The translations under genes were made by a program, and so were the position numbers. From Cotesia glomerata (Eukaryota > Arthropoda > Insecta > Hymenoptera > Braconidae), in the NCBI RefSeq assembly GCF_020080835.1, contig NC_058165.1:18845026-18909025 (forward strand): a stretch of 64,000 bases of DNA, read 5' to 3'. Each line of letters begins with the position of its first letter. The first letter of the stretch is position 1. Below are positions 50,421 through 60,889 of this stretch, in pieces. The notes beneath the pieces were generated by a model. The model saw nothing but the letters and a program-made list of their open reading frames with translations, was not told the DNA's origin and made no database searches.

Positions 50421-51775
50421 AATTGATGTAGGTATTTAAATGAAAGGTCTTGATGAGCGTAACATCAGGATGAGCTTATATCTTCAAAAATGTCAATAGT
50501 TCTCAAGATACAAGGTCATTTTTTAATCATGTGTTTAAAGATAGAGCATTAATTGGACATCGTAGAATTTAGTACGGAGTACTAAACTGATTTAGTAACA
50601 AAAGTTTTATCCATTTTTTGGAAGAAAAAAATATTTTTTACCCATCAATATTATTTGTTACAGTTTAATAAATTATATTTTTATTCTAAATAAATTATAT
50701 AAACAAAGCCTTATTACATGGAAATAACGAAATTTTGATATTATGACTAAAATATTGATTCTATAGAAAATTTTTAAAACAAAAATTGTTGAAACTTCAA
50801 TTTAAAAAAAAAAAATGTCTACGTTATTTTTTTAGGATCAATAATATCATCATAATTCTAAAAGTAACATTTATAATTATTAAAAAAAAATTTTAACCTT
50901 TCATTAAGAATCCCAATTTTGGAATTACACTGAAAATTTTCGTTTTTTTAAGAAATCATAACATTTTTTTTATAAAATTAAGTATTGAACAATGTTTGTT
51001 TAAAAAATTTATAAGCCCAATATTTTCGCTGTAATATTAAAAATTTTAACCAATTATTTAAAAATTTCTGCACTGATAGAAGGATTTAGTACGGAGTAAT
51101 AAACTGATTTAGTAACAAAATTTTTATTCATTTATTTGAGCGAAAAAAATATTTTCTACCCATCAATATTATTTGTTACAGTTTAATAAATTATTTTTTC
51201 ATTCTAAATAAATTATAGTAATATAAACAAAGCCTTATTATATCAAAATAAATATTTGTTTCCACCAAATAATATTTAGCAGTAGTTACTAAATATTTGT
51301 TTGGTTAGTATTGCCGCTAGATGGCGATGCTTTAATTCCACTGTCATACATAACCTATTAACTGACTTAATTTTAATGAGCTCGATTTTGGGAGATTTAT
51401 CTTCCCTTTGAAAACACACATCCTCTCAAATGGCTTATATGTAATTTCTCAGTGGAGTTTAGTTTAAATTTGTTCAATTAGTCTGTCATTGACATGTTAA
51501 AAAGTTGTTTAATTAAAAATTTTCTAAATGTCTCAAATAAAAAATGATAATTGAATGAGATTATTTTCTTTATATCTTATATTTTTACTTAAAATTATTT
51601 ATTTTAATTATTTTGATTTATTTTGAGTTAAAAGTTAGGTTATACGGTAAAATTAGTTAAAAAATTAATTTGTTTAACAAATAAACGATTTATTGCGAAG
51701 CAATAAATCATTTGTTAAATACTAAATATTTATTTGGTGGCAATAGGCTTCAATAAATTATTTAGTAACTATTTT
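47934..51775 (-). mobile_element. composite Helitron-like element, copy 4, interrupted by family C
   Basis: Inverted relative to copy 3. Tail 2 is 47934-48265, the AT foldback part C is 48265-49190, CTAG 49194-49197 and hairpin 49204-49222 end tail 1, part B runs to about 49910, and part A is about 50560-51775 with CCGCTAGATGGCGATGC at 51314 and the GCAATAAATC hairpin near 51690. Family C (49915-50540) replaces the stretch that holds the AGGTGGCGC core in the other copies. Confidence 0.62.
49915..50540. repeat. family C inside composite copy 4, with an (AT)n tract
   Basis: Two palindromes (49980-50165 and 50255-50490). The second has an AT dinucleotide run of about 80 bases (50336-50416) at its loop. 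Confidence 0.82.
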
Positions 51776-52412
51776 TCTCAATATAAATTCCCGACAAATG
51801 AGACCGTTGTTCATCAGCAGTGTGGGGGTGTTACTATACGAGCATGCGATCGCGATCTATATGTGTATTATATGTACTAGGAAACTAGACTGTAGTAGTT
51901 AAGTCTAGTCTACTGACATGAGACTATCATCTCGTATTACAATGGAGGACAAAGCACTGCAAGGGTACTTATGTCGACTCGATAAAGGAAGAATAGCTTT
52001 GGAGAGAGCGGGAGCGAGAGGACGATAAAGATGAACCGAGACAAACGTACCCGTGATATGATAGTTATTATACGCGTATATTGCAAAGTGCTCGGTAAAA
52101 CCCAATTGCTATTCAAAACATAAAAACCATTTAAAAATCTAATACCTGGCTGGCCAGCTCGACAAAAGTACTCAAAAAAAAAAAAAAAACCAGACAGAAA
52201 ACCAACAAAACTGTGATCCGACCAGCTCCTGGTGTGACTCTAAGTAAAATATACGGCCAAGTGGAAAGCTTCGGTCAAATAATCGTGATATATTGCTCTA
52301 AGATTTTTTAAGCTCATAAAAAATATTCAAAACTTGTATTGCTTAGTTTTACGGGATTATCAAACGCTAATTTTAAGCTTCTATAGCTGTAAAATTTTTT
52401 AAATTATATTGG
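51776..52412. other. apparently unique region, no gene supported
   Basis: Balanced composition at 51790-52290. A 66-codon minus-strand frame shows no domain. Confidence 0.35.
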
Positions 52413-53440
52413 AAAAAAGTTTGGAAAATCCAAAAGTGCACGACTCATAATCCCGTGCAAAAAAAAATTTGTTTCATTATGAATTTCATTGTGAATTTGA
52501 TAATGAAATTCAGATTTTGAAACAAATATGAGTTTGATAATGAATTAGCTATAAAAATCCTCTAATTTTCTATTGCAGCTGAATCTAACAGCTAACCAAC
52601 AGCTGAAATCTAATAATTTAATGGGTTATTTTTAAAAACTTACTTGTCAGTTTAAACAAGTGATAAGTACATTATAAAAATCGTATATTTCCAGCTTTGA
52701 AGAAGATTCAAAATTGTTGAATCTAAAGAAATTAAGACAACGAAGAGGAGTAATTCTCATTACTCCTCTATGAAGAATCGCGGTTGGTGCCATTCGAAAG
52801 GGCTTCGCCAAACTTAGATTTTCTGTTAATTTGAACCGATTCGGACCGATAGATTTTGAAAAATTTGGAGAAATCTAAAAAAAAGTAGGAAAAAAAATTT
52901 TTTCTGAAGTGGTTTTTTTGGGATAACTTTTAAACGGCTCGACCGATCGATTCCAAAAACTAATCAGCTCTCAACCTTAAAAAACCACGTCGATCGCCGC
53001 TAATCCGGTCAAAATCGGTTGATTCGTTCGAGAGATATCGTGAACGAAAGAAAACAGAAAAAAGTGTTTTTTCAGAGTTACTCCGAAATTTATAGTTTGA
53101 CCAATTGGAACTTAGAAATTATTTATAAGGCTTAAAAAACTACGTAGAATGCCGTCAACCACGTAAAAATCGGTTCATTTATTCAAAAGTTATTGCGGTA
53201 TGAACATTCAAAAAATAGTGTTCTATGAAACTTCTATCAGACTTTTGAGCTCTTTGAACTCAAAAGCATAGAAAAGGTATCTTTTTGAGCTCGGAGAGCT
53301 TAAAAAAACACACAGATTGTACTTTTGAGCTCGAAGAGCTCAAAAAAGCGGCCAGGTATTAACGGAATTAGCGGGAAGTTGCAGGGATGGCCTGTAGGGT
53401 CAACCGTTTTCCTAATTTTTTTTTGCATTTTCGTTATGTG
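52413..53440 (+). mobile_element. foldback element G, copy 1
   Basis: Shares blocks, inverted, with 60890-62418: GGAAAATCCAAAAGTGCACG near 52425, GCGGTTGGTGCCATTCGAAA near 52787, ACCACGTCGATCGCC near 52985, GAGATATCGTGAACGAAAG, three GAGCTC hairpins (53235-53350), and GCGGGAAGTTGCAGGGATGG near 53368. It is diverged and lacks the (CA)n end of copy 2. The superfamily is not identified from the ends. Confidence 0.65.
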
Positions 53441-53697
53441 TAATATCTTAAAAATATTCTCTGAAAATTTCAAGTCGATCCGATAATTAGTTTTTGAGTT
53501 ATTCGACAAATAACAAAGAGAGCTCGGGTACTTCAAAGCGCTCAGGAGCAGATAGCTAGCGGCAGCTTGAAGAAACCCCCTTTTAGGGTTCTATTGTCAT
53601 CCATGAACTAAGACTTTGGTGTATGTAGTAGTACCTAAATTTATAAATACCTAAATATATATAATTACAATTTCTAAAACTAAATTACAAAACTAAA

Positions 53698-54219
53698 CAA
53701 AAAGGTCTTGGTGGTAGAGGTAGGCTTACAGGAAAAGTAGTAGACAAATTAACTGTGTACTATGGTTTATCAATACGTCGTCATTGCGATTCTATTGAAG
53801 ATATGAAATCTGCTATTATGGCAACTTTTTACCCTACAGTTCGACTGATGAAAATCCGAATCATGATATGTGTCCCAAAGGCGAAGATTCTTGGTGCTCT
53901 TACCAGCGCGCTGAAGCAAGTGGAGAGCTTGATACTTATACTCAAGATTATTCTCCCTTACCCCCTGATGTTTTAAAAGCTATTAAACCGATTTACGACG
54001 ATCTCAGTAATGATAATTTACTTTCAAGATGTGTAGGTGGATTCAATCAGAATAATAATGAGAGCTTCAACCAATTAGTGTGGAAAATATGCCCAAAACC
54101 GTGAATACTAGTTCTACTACAAGATCTTCGTACAAATTGCTGCATAGATAGCTACTTGTATATTTAATGAAGGTACAAATTCATTATTAATGATTATGGA
54201 TACCCTAGGACTTAAAAAA
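53698..54219 (+). pseudogene. Mutator-like transposase fragment, frameshifted
   Basis: Three reading frames together match the conserved part of the insect 'Mutator-like transposase domain' proteins as I know the family. Frame 1 (53701-53832) reads KGLGGRGRLTGKVVDKL, then TVYYGLSIRRHCDS and MKSAIMATFY. A one-base loss at 53832-53835 shifts to frame 2 (53835-54104) with SSTDENPNHDMCPKGEDSWC, PLPPDVLKAIKPIYDDLS, CVGGFNQNNNES and LVWKICPK, ended by a TGA at 54102. A third frame (54130-54219) continues with VQIAA, a TAG, then IATCIFNEGTNSLLMIMDTL and GLK. The amino-terminal zinc-finger region and the C-terminus are missing. It is therefore a dead relic; it lies between two inverted copies of element G. 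Confidence 0.8.
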
Positions 54220-54607
54220 AAGTTTGGAACGTATTTAGTGTGCGCGGTTGCAAAATTTAAAAAAATTGAAATACACAATGACGCACACCAAGTACGTTCC
54301 AAAATTTTTTTCTTAATTTTTAAATTTACAACAAAATTTTTTTTAATTTCCAAAAATCATATACAATCATATCGGTTACTTGGATTTTTTAATTTTTTTA
54401 TTTTATATATTTTTGTAAAAAAAAAAACAAATTTTTTTTTCTTAATAGTCTTATGAACGTGGGACTTGGCGCGATTTTTTTACAGTGAAACTGTTTTTGT
54501 TCGGATTTTAGTATTTTTTGTAATTATAATAAAAATTTACAATTGGTACCAACTTGATTAAATCTCGCGTTGGTTGCATTTTTTATAGCAAACTATCCCC
54601 TTGAAAC
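54220..54607. other. AT-rich with one hairpin
   Basis: GGAACGTA-TTAGTGTGCG near 54227-54244 is inverted as CGCACACCAAGTACGTTCC near 54283-54301. Open frames on both strands here are mirror artefacts of that hairpin and of A/T runs. Confidence 0.5.
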
Positions 54608-54934
54608 TACACGGAAAGAAAATTGAAGGAGTTTTTACTGTTTAACTATTGTAATTTTTACTAAATAAAATAGTAACGGTGGGCTATACTTCTCATTTAG
54701 TAATTTTTACGATCTACTATTGTAAATTTTATCCACCAAATAAGACTAGCAAGAGTCTTAAAAAGTCGAATACTATAGAGCAAATTATACAATATGTGTT
54801 TGTGAACTTTACAATTCAACTATTGTAAAAATTCACAGTTGGTTTTTTTAAAACAAATATTACGGAGGGAGAGAGATAGAAGGTTGGACTAATTGGTACC
54901 TGTACAGTAATCGAAAAAAGAAACCGACATTTTC

Positions 54935-55004
54935 GTACTATCTGGGAATCGAACCCAGAACTCTGTGTTGGCAGCCAGAGACTCTCCCTCTACGCTATCT
55001 GAGG
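54935..55004 (-). pseudogene. tRNA-like relic (A and B boxes present)
   Basis: The minus strand reads TAGCGTAGAGGGAGAG (fits the A box TRGCNNAGNNGG) and CTGGGTTCGATTCCCAG (a perfect five-pair T arm with B box GGTTCGATTCC). Between them, CTCTG and CAGAG can pair, but the enclosed loop GCTGCCAACA is ten bases instead of seven. The acceptor and D stems do not pair well. This is a degenerate or SINE-like pol III unit, not a working tRNA. Confidence 0.5.
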
Positions 55005-55682
55005 TAAACTAAGACACATACCCTTTAACATTTACATAAACTCGGAGTCTAGCGCTGTGCACGGCCATCACTCACACTAATTGAGAAACATTCCAATTCA
55101 ACTATTGTAAAATTTGCTATAGTTCTATTGGAAAGATACAGAGGCAGCACTGGAAATTTTCATCTCTTACTTTTTACAATAGTAATATCGTATTTTTTCA
55201 TGAATAAATAGTATTTTTTCTTCTAAAATATTTGACAATTAATAGTAATAAAAGTATAGTCCAGCTTTACAATAGTTATATCGTAAATTTTCCCAGAAAT
55301 TTTTTCCCGTGTACAGTTTATGTAAAAATAATTCCAGCGCACCCTGGCGGGTGTAGATGCAAGCTGTGAAATATCTATTTTTAACTGTAGTTTCCCATCT
55401 AATGAAGGATTACTATGAATTGTCGAATTATTTAGTCTGTGGCAGATCACTTTGCCCATCGAAAAAAAAGTCAGGATCGAAATTTTTGCGTTGCTATAGT
55501 TTGTGCTGATTAAATTTAATAATTTCAAGTAGATTAATTGTTATAAGTGAATATAATTAATTAATAAGTGTCAAATAAAGGATGAATTACTGTTATAATA
55601 TACAATTTAGGAAAAAAAAGTACCGTAGGATTAAATAAAATTTTGCAACCTCAAAATACCGTTCTGCTTACAGTAAACACAG

Positions 55683-55744
55683 TCGGTAGTCTGGCGCTCC
55701 GTTTACAGCAGATTTGAACGGAACTTGGCGCCAGATTCTACCGA
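55683..55744. other. long imperfect stem-loop
   Basis: TCGGTAGTCTGGCGC pairs with GGCGCCAGATTCTACCGA, and the inner TCCGTT pairs with AACGGA. It is markedly GC-richer than the rest of the host element. Confidence 0.6.
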
Positions 55745-55856
55745 ATCTGTGGATGTTTGAGTTCTGGCCCGGCACTGCAATGTCCTATACTAAAAATTAC
55801 GATGTTTGCATTGTAATTTTTCGTACAATTTTCTTTCCGTGTAAGTTTAAGATGAG

Positions 55857-56544
55857 TAAGGTAAAAGCCCCAATAGATGATCACGTACCAGTAGGTGATC
55901 ACTCCACACGCAGAAAAAAATTTTGTTAAAATAACTTAAGATATGTTCTAGTTACAAATGCATTTGTTAGCATAGGGATGACAAATTATATGTTAAAATA
56001 ACAAAATTTAGGTTATAGCAAGTTATTGATTTGTTATAACAACAAAACAATTTGGTTACTATAGCAAAATCTTTAAGTAGATTCGCCAAAATAATTTAGT
56101 TGGTATAACAAATTTTTTTGTTGAAACAGTAAAATTATTCTATTAAAATAACAAATAAATTTACATTAAATTTTATAATAATCCATAATTTAAAAATATG
56201 CTATAATCAGTGATATCTGATTTGGAAAATATTTTAGCAACAAATTAGTTTTGTTATTGCAATAAAATGATTTCGTTAGGACAACAAATTGATTTGGTAA
56301 TTCAACAGACTGGTTTGTTAGTACAACTTGAAACATTTTGTTAATGCTACTAATGGATTTGTTACTATAACTACACTTATTTGTTACCAGAACATATTTT
56401 TCAGTTATCCCGTCTTTTGTTATTTCAACAAAATCGTTTTTATGAGTGCATGTATTTGTATATCTATATTCACAAATATAGGTATACAAATACATGAAGT
56501 GATCATATACTGGTACATGATCATCTATTGGGGCTTTTACCTTA
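55857..56544. mobile_element. TIR element with about 50-bp inverted ends
   Basis: A 688-bp element. TAAGGTAAAAGCCCCAATAG, then ATGATCACGTACCAGTA, at the left (55857-55906) is inverted at 56495-56544 with few mismatches. The interior is made of TTGTTA/TAACAA phrases with AACAAAATT. It sits 13 bases from the previous element. No transposase. Confidence 0.72.
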
Positions 56545-56689
56545 AATCATATATTTAAGTTGAAGACTATTGGTACTTGACTCAAATTTAAATAAATGAA
56601 ATAAACTAATTTTCTTAATAACCATGAAAAATTTATTTTTTTAAATAATTCCCTAACCTTTATATTCAAACTCAAATAACAAGTAAGTT

Positions 56690-56883
56690 AACACTTATTT
56701 TGTGTAAAATCAACACAATTTTAGTGTTAGATACAGTTGACATAAAATTACTGTTAATTTTGACACAATATTTGTGTTAAAAATCCAACACTATTTTTTG
56801 TGTTGAAAATTAACACTAAAATTGTGTTGACGGATTCTAACACTAGGATTGTGTTGATTTTACACAAAATTTTTTACTGTGTA
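56690..56883. repeat. near-complete palindrome of AACAC/GTGTT phrases
   Basis: TTTTGTGTAAAATCAACACA with TAGTGTTAGA at the left is mirrored by TCTAACACTA and TGTGTTGATTTTACACAAAA at the right. Smaller AACACT/AGTGTT inversions lie inside. A MITE or foldback unit. Confidence 0.65.
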
Positions 56884-57904
56884 TAATAAAACCTATTTGA
56901 TTGTTTTTAACATTTTTCTTCCATCATTTTTTCTTTAAAATTTTTTTTATTTGCCAAAGAAGTATAAATTCTAACGCGTGTACATAAGCACACAGACTAT
57001 TTATTTTTTTTTATTTATGTAAATTAATAAAAAATTTTTTTATCGCTCTTTAATGTCTCAAATTTTTAAAAAATAATTTTTTTTTAAAACTTAAATAAAA
57101 AATTGAGGTTTTAATTAGCTTGTTGATAAATTTGAAGGATCAGTAATGTACATAGAGTGCGTGTATGTATATACAGGATGATAACATAAGGCATAAGGTG
57201 ACTCAGGCACTCGGCGGTTCAACTACACGCGAACTCTTGATTCGACAATTCGCGTACATGATATTGCAGCGACTAAGGGCTGGTTATGTGAACCGCGAAA
57301 ATCAGTTTCATTATTGTAGTTCAATCTGGTGGATACGAGAATCGATAGCATTCGATAGCACCAATTATTTTAACGATTTTTTTCCTCACTCATTAGTATA
57401 CCCTATTCAGTTACTGTTGAGCTGTTCATCTAACAATCATTAATTGTATCATTGAAAATTTTATTTTCCCGGATATGAAAATATACTAAAATAAAAAACA
57501 ACTTCACTTTTAATAACAATAATAATTATTGCGATGAGCAACGAAATGTGGGATTACTCGTTTTTTTTCACTCGTTAAATAATTATGAAAGAATATTTTA
57601 TTTTTAATAAAAATTCAAAATAGTTTAAAATTTTTTAATTAAAAAAAAATTTTATAAAAAAAGAAAATTTTTTCAAGGTCAGAAAATTTATTATAAAGAA
57701 TTAAAGAAAAATTTTTTAACCAGTCTTGATGTTAGAAAAATATCTTTTACTAAAAAAAAAATAATCTATATTATTAAGAGAATAAGAAAAATTTTTTTTC
57801 CTGGATTTTTTTTAGTGAAATTTAGCGTCATTGCAAAGGTCTTGAATTTGTGTCTTTTCAAGGTTTAGTATCATTCTTACCGATAATTTATTATGATATT
57901 TCAG
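56884..57904. other. AT-rich with one exon-like stretch at 57165-57443
   Basis: The frame at 57165-57443 has balanced composition and follows TATATACAG (an acceptor-like AG). It reads DDNIRHKVTQALGGSTTREL and ILQRLRAGYVNRENQFHYC, then becomes AT-rich. No domain is recognised and no donor is convincing. The remainder is A/T-rich DNA. Confidence 0.25.
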
Positions 57905-59155
57905 CTGCATTCGAAAATATCTCTAGATACATAATTAAGAAATGACCTTGTATCTTGAGAACTATTGACATTTTTGAGGATATAAGCTCATGCTGATGTT
58001 ATACTCATCGAGACCTTTCATTTGAGTACCCACGTCAATTTTTCATATATTTTATATATTTATATATATGTATATATGAAAAATATATCAAAAATGCAAG
58101 TGGGTACTCAAATGAAAGCTCTTGATGAGTGTAACTTCAAGATGAGCTTATATCTTTAAAATATATATTATATATATGTCTACATGTATCTCTAGATACA
58201 TATATTAAGAAATGACCTTGTATTTTGTGAAATATTGACATTTATAAGGATATAAGCTCATTCTGACATTACACTCATCAAGACCTTTCATTTGAGTACC
58301 CACATCAATTTTTCATATATTTTATATATTTATATATATTATATATATGAAAAATATATCAAAAATGCAAGTGGGTACTCAAATGAAAGCTCATGATGAG
58401 TGTAACTTCAAGATGAGCTTATATCTTTAAAATATATATTATATATATGTCTACATGTATCTCTAGATACATAATTAAGAAATGACCTTGTATCTTGAGA
58501 ACTATTGACATTTTTGAGGATATAAGCTCATCCTGATGTTATACTCATCGAGACCTTTCATTTGAGTACCCACATCAATTTTTCATATATTTTATATATT
58601 TATATATATGTATATATGAAAAATATATCAAAAATGCAAGTGGGTACTCAAATGAAAGCTCATGATGAGTGTAACTTCAAGATGAGCTTATATCTTTAAA
58701 ATATATATTATATATATGTCTACATGTATCTCTAGATACATATATTAAGAAATGACCTTGTATTTTGTGAAATATTGACATTTTTGAAGATATAAGCTCA
58801 TCCCGACGTTACACTCATCGAGACCTTTCATTTGAGTACCCACATCAATTTTTCATATATTTTATATATTTATATATATGAAAATATGTATATATGAAAA
58901 ATATATCAAAAAATTCAAGTGGGTACTCAAATGAAAGCTCTTGATGAGTGTAACTTCAAGATGAGGTTATATCTTAAAAATATATATTATATATATATGT
59001 ATATACAAAAAATATATCAAAAATGCATGTGGGTACTCAAATGAAAGCGCTTGATGAGTGTAACATCGGGATGAGCTTATATCTTTAAAATTGTCAATAT
59101 TTAAGAGAGTACAGTGCAATTTAACAAAAGTAATTATTTAATAAAGCGAAATTTT
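57905..59155. repeat. family C tandem array, four to five units of about 280 bp
   Basis: Units begin at TCTCTAGATACATA near 57919, 58189, 58459 and 58729. Each holds a palindrome and ends in AAAATATATATTATATATAT, then GTCTACATGTA. A last arm follows at 59000-59110 with the outer edge AGTACAGTGCAATTTAAC. Alternate units share variants (TATTTTGTGAAATATTGAC versus TATCTTGAGAACTATTGAC), suggesting two-unit duplication. Confidence 0.85.
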
Positions 59156-60493
59156 TATTACTTATAGTTTCTTGTTTTTATAAAATTAAGTTTTTCATAA
59201 AAAAAAAAGATTTTTTTGTTAAAAACAATTTTTTTGATAAATTTAAAAAAAAAAGAATTTTTTTTTAATTCCAGAAAATTTCTTATAAAAAATAAAATAA
59301 AAATTTTTTTGTTAAAAAAAATTTTTTGACTAATTTAAAAAAAAAAAGAATTTTTTTACTAAAAAAATTTTTTTTTACCAAAAAAAAATTAATTAAAAAA
59401 AAAAATAATTTCTTACAAAATAAAAAAATTTTTCCACGTTATCATAAACACACATCGCGATAAAGTCCACCTGAATAAATGTTTAATAATTAACACGAGC
59501 CTTAATAAATTACCACAGATGATAATTAATAAGCAGAGCAAATATTGGTTTAAAATATTTTTATTTCGATCATTAGCTCCCGTTAACTGTCATCATGAAC
59601 ACCAGCACACCCCAGCCCAACATCTAGCAGTCGGACGTTGCAGTAATACCACCGATATACGTATTGATTTCCACAAAGTTTACTATTTACCGTAACGTTA
59701 ATGAACCATAATTCTGTAAACTCAAATATTGTTTCGATTAAACATTGTTGCGATACAAAGCCACCTACATACATTTAAATTGATATTTATTTTTATATTT
59801 ATTTATCAATATAAATATAAACACAATTACAAATGAAAACATATAATATTCCACCCGAGAAGCTAATTACACATATATTTATCGATTGCAATTAATATTC
59901 GGAATTATAAAAGCAAACAATCCGTTAGAAAAAATATTACTTATTCGTATAATTAATCTCGCGTTTTTAAATTCATGATTGATCGCAACACGTAAATAAA
60001 CGACTACAATTAAAATAAAAATAAATAATATAAAGCGTAAGTGAAATAAGGGCACCAAGTACGCCAGAGTTAGTAATAGCAACACGAGTAATTAGTGAGA
60101 ACGTATCGTAATTAGAGAAAATGCACCGTTTAATTGCTAATTGAGTTTCTGGCCGATGTGAGATCTAATTTTAATCACCTAATTACGTACCTACAGCCTG
60201 CGGGCTACGGACAGCCTTCATGCTTCATCCCCACTGCTGCTTTATCCCTCTCTCGCTGGTTGTACCTTCCCGCGTTGAAGTATAACGTCTGATCGCTACA
60301 TCCTGAGCGGCCTCTAGTGGAGGCGTCGGTGAGCTACTACTATTTTTGAATTGTGTAATTGTTAAATCGATTTTTATTGCCGTTAATTACCGTCTTGGTT
60401 TTAGTTTCGCGTGACTTTGTATGAAGTAATTATTAATTCAAAATTATTATTATTATTATTATTATTTTAAAACTTTTTGTAAATTTTATCTAA
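59156..60493. other. AT-rich then unique region, no gene supported
   Basis: A/T runs to 59440, then balanced sequence. Short frames at 59583-59774 and 59879-60085 (minus) lack motifs. GCGGCCTCTAGTGG at 60307-60320 gives CCACTAGAGGCCGC on the minus strand, 13 of 14 CTCF consensus positions, outside any repeat. Confidence 0.4.
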
Positions 60494-60672
60494 CTAGAAT
60501 TTAATTTGCGCGCGCAAGCCGCGCCTCATATTTATTTTCATGATATATTTATGTGTCGTTTATGTATATTATATTCGTTTTCAACCAATCAGAATGAGAA
60601 TAAATATTTTCAACCAATCACATTACGAATAAATTGGTTTCACATACATTTCATCTCAATTTTATTATGGGA
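60494..60672 (-). mobile_element. tiny non-autonomous Helitron, first of a tandem pair
   Basis: On the minus strand it starts TCCCATAATAAAATTGAG and ends with a GC hairpin (GGCGCGGCTTGCGCGC, one arm mutated), AAATTAAATT, CTAG, followed by host T. At 179 bp it is non-coding. It contains two CCAAT phrases. Confidence 0.82.
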
Positions 60673-60853
60673 CTAGAATTCAAATTTGCGCGCGCAAGCG
60701 CGCGCCTCATATTTATGGTCATGATATATTTATGTGTAGTTTATGTATATTATATTCACTTTCAACCAATCAGAATGAGAATAAATATTTTCAACCAATC
60801 ACATCACGAATAAATTGGTTTCACATACATTTCATCTCAATTTTATTATGGGA
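60673..60853 (-). mobile_element. tiny non-autonomous Helitron, second of a tandem pair
   Basis: On the minus strand it starts TCCCATAATAAAATTGAG directly after a host A and ends with a perfect hairpin GCGCGCGC-TT-GCGCGCGC (60688-60705), 11 nt, then CTAG. The TC of the first element follows without any gap. TC start, hairpin, CTAG end and A/T target are the defining Helitron features, and head-to-tail tandem copies fit rolling-circle replication. Confidence 0.85.
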
Positions 60854-60889
60854 TTGATTGTATCAACAGTAAAATTAAGTAAATTTGAA

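Larger units (their letters stand above)
54608..55843. mobile_element. TA-target TIR element carrying a tRNA-like relic
   Basis: Perfect 16-bp inverted ends CACGGAAAGAAAATTG (54610-54625) and CAATTTTCTTTCCGTG (55826-55841), each next to TA. The terminal CACGG matches the element at 38287-39394. Inside are repeated AACTATTGTAAAA phrases in both orientations, the tRNA-like segment at 54935-55004, a second CCGTGTA near 55310 and a long hairpin at 55683-55744. The 101-codon minus-strand frame at 55223-55528 crosses these repeats and has no transposase motif. Confidence 0.78.

Noticed and set aside
54117..54456. Overlapping frames of 78-88 codons on both strands next to the transposase relic
   Set aside because: Apart from the first residues of the plus frame (part of the relic), they are mirror readings of a hairpin and A/T runs.
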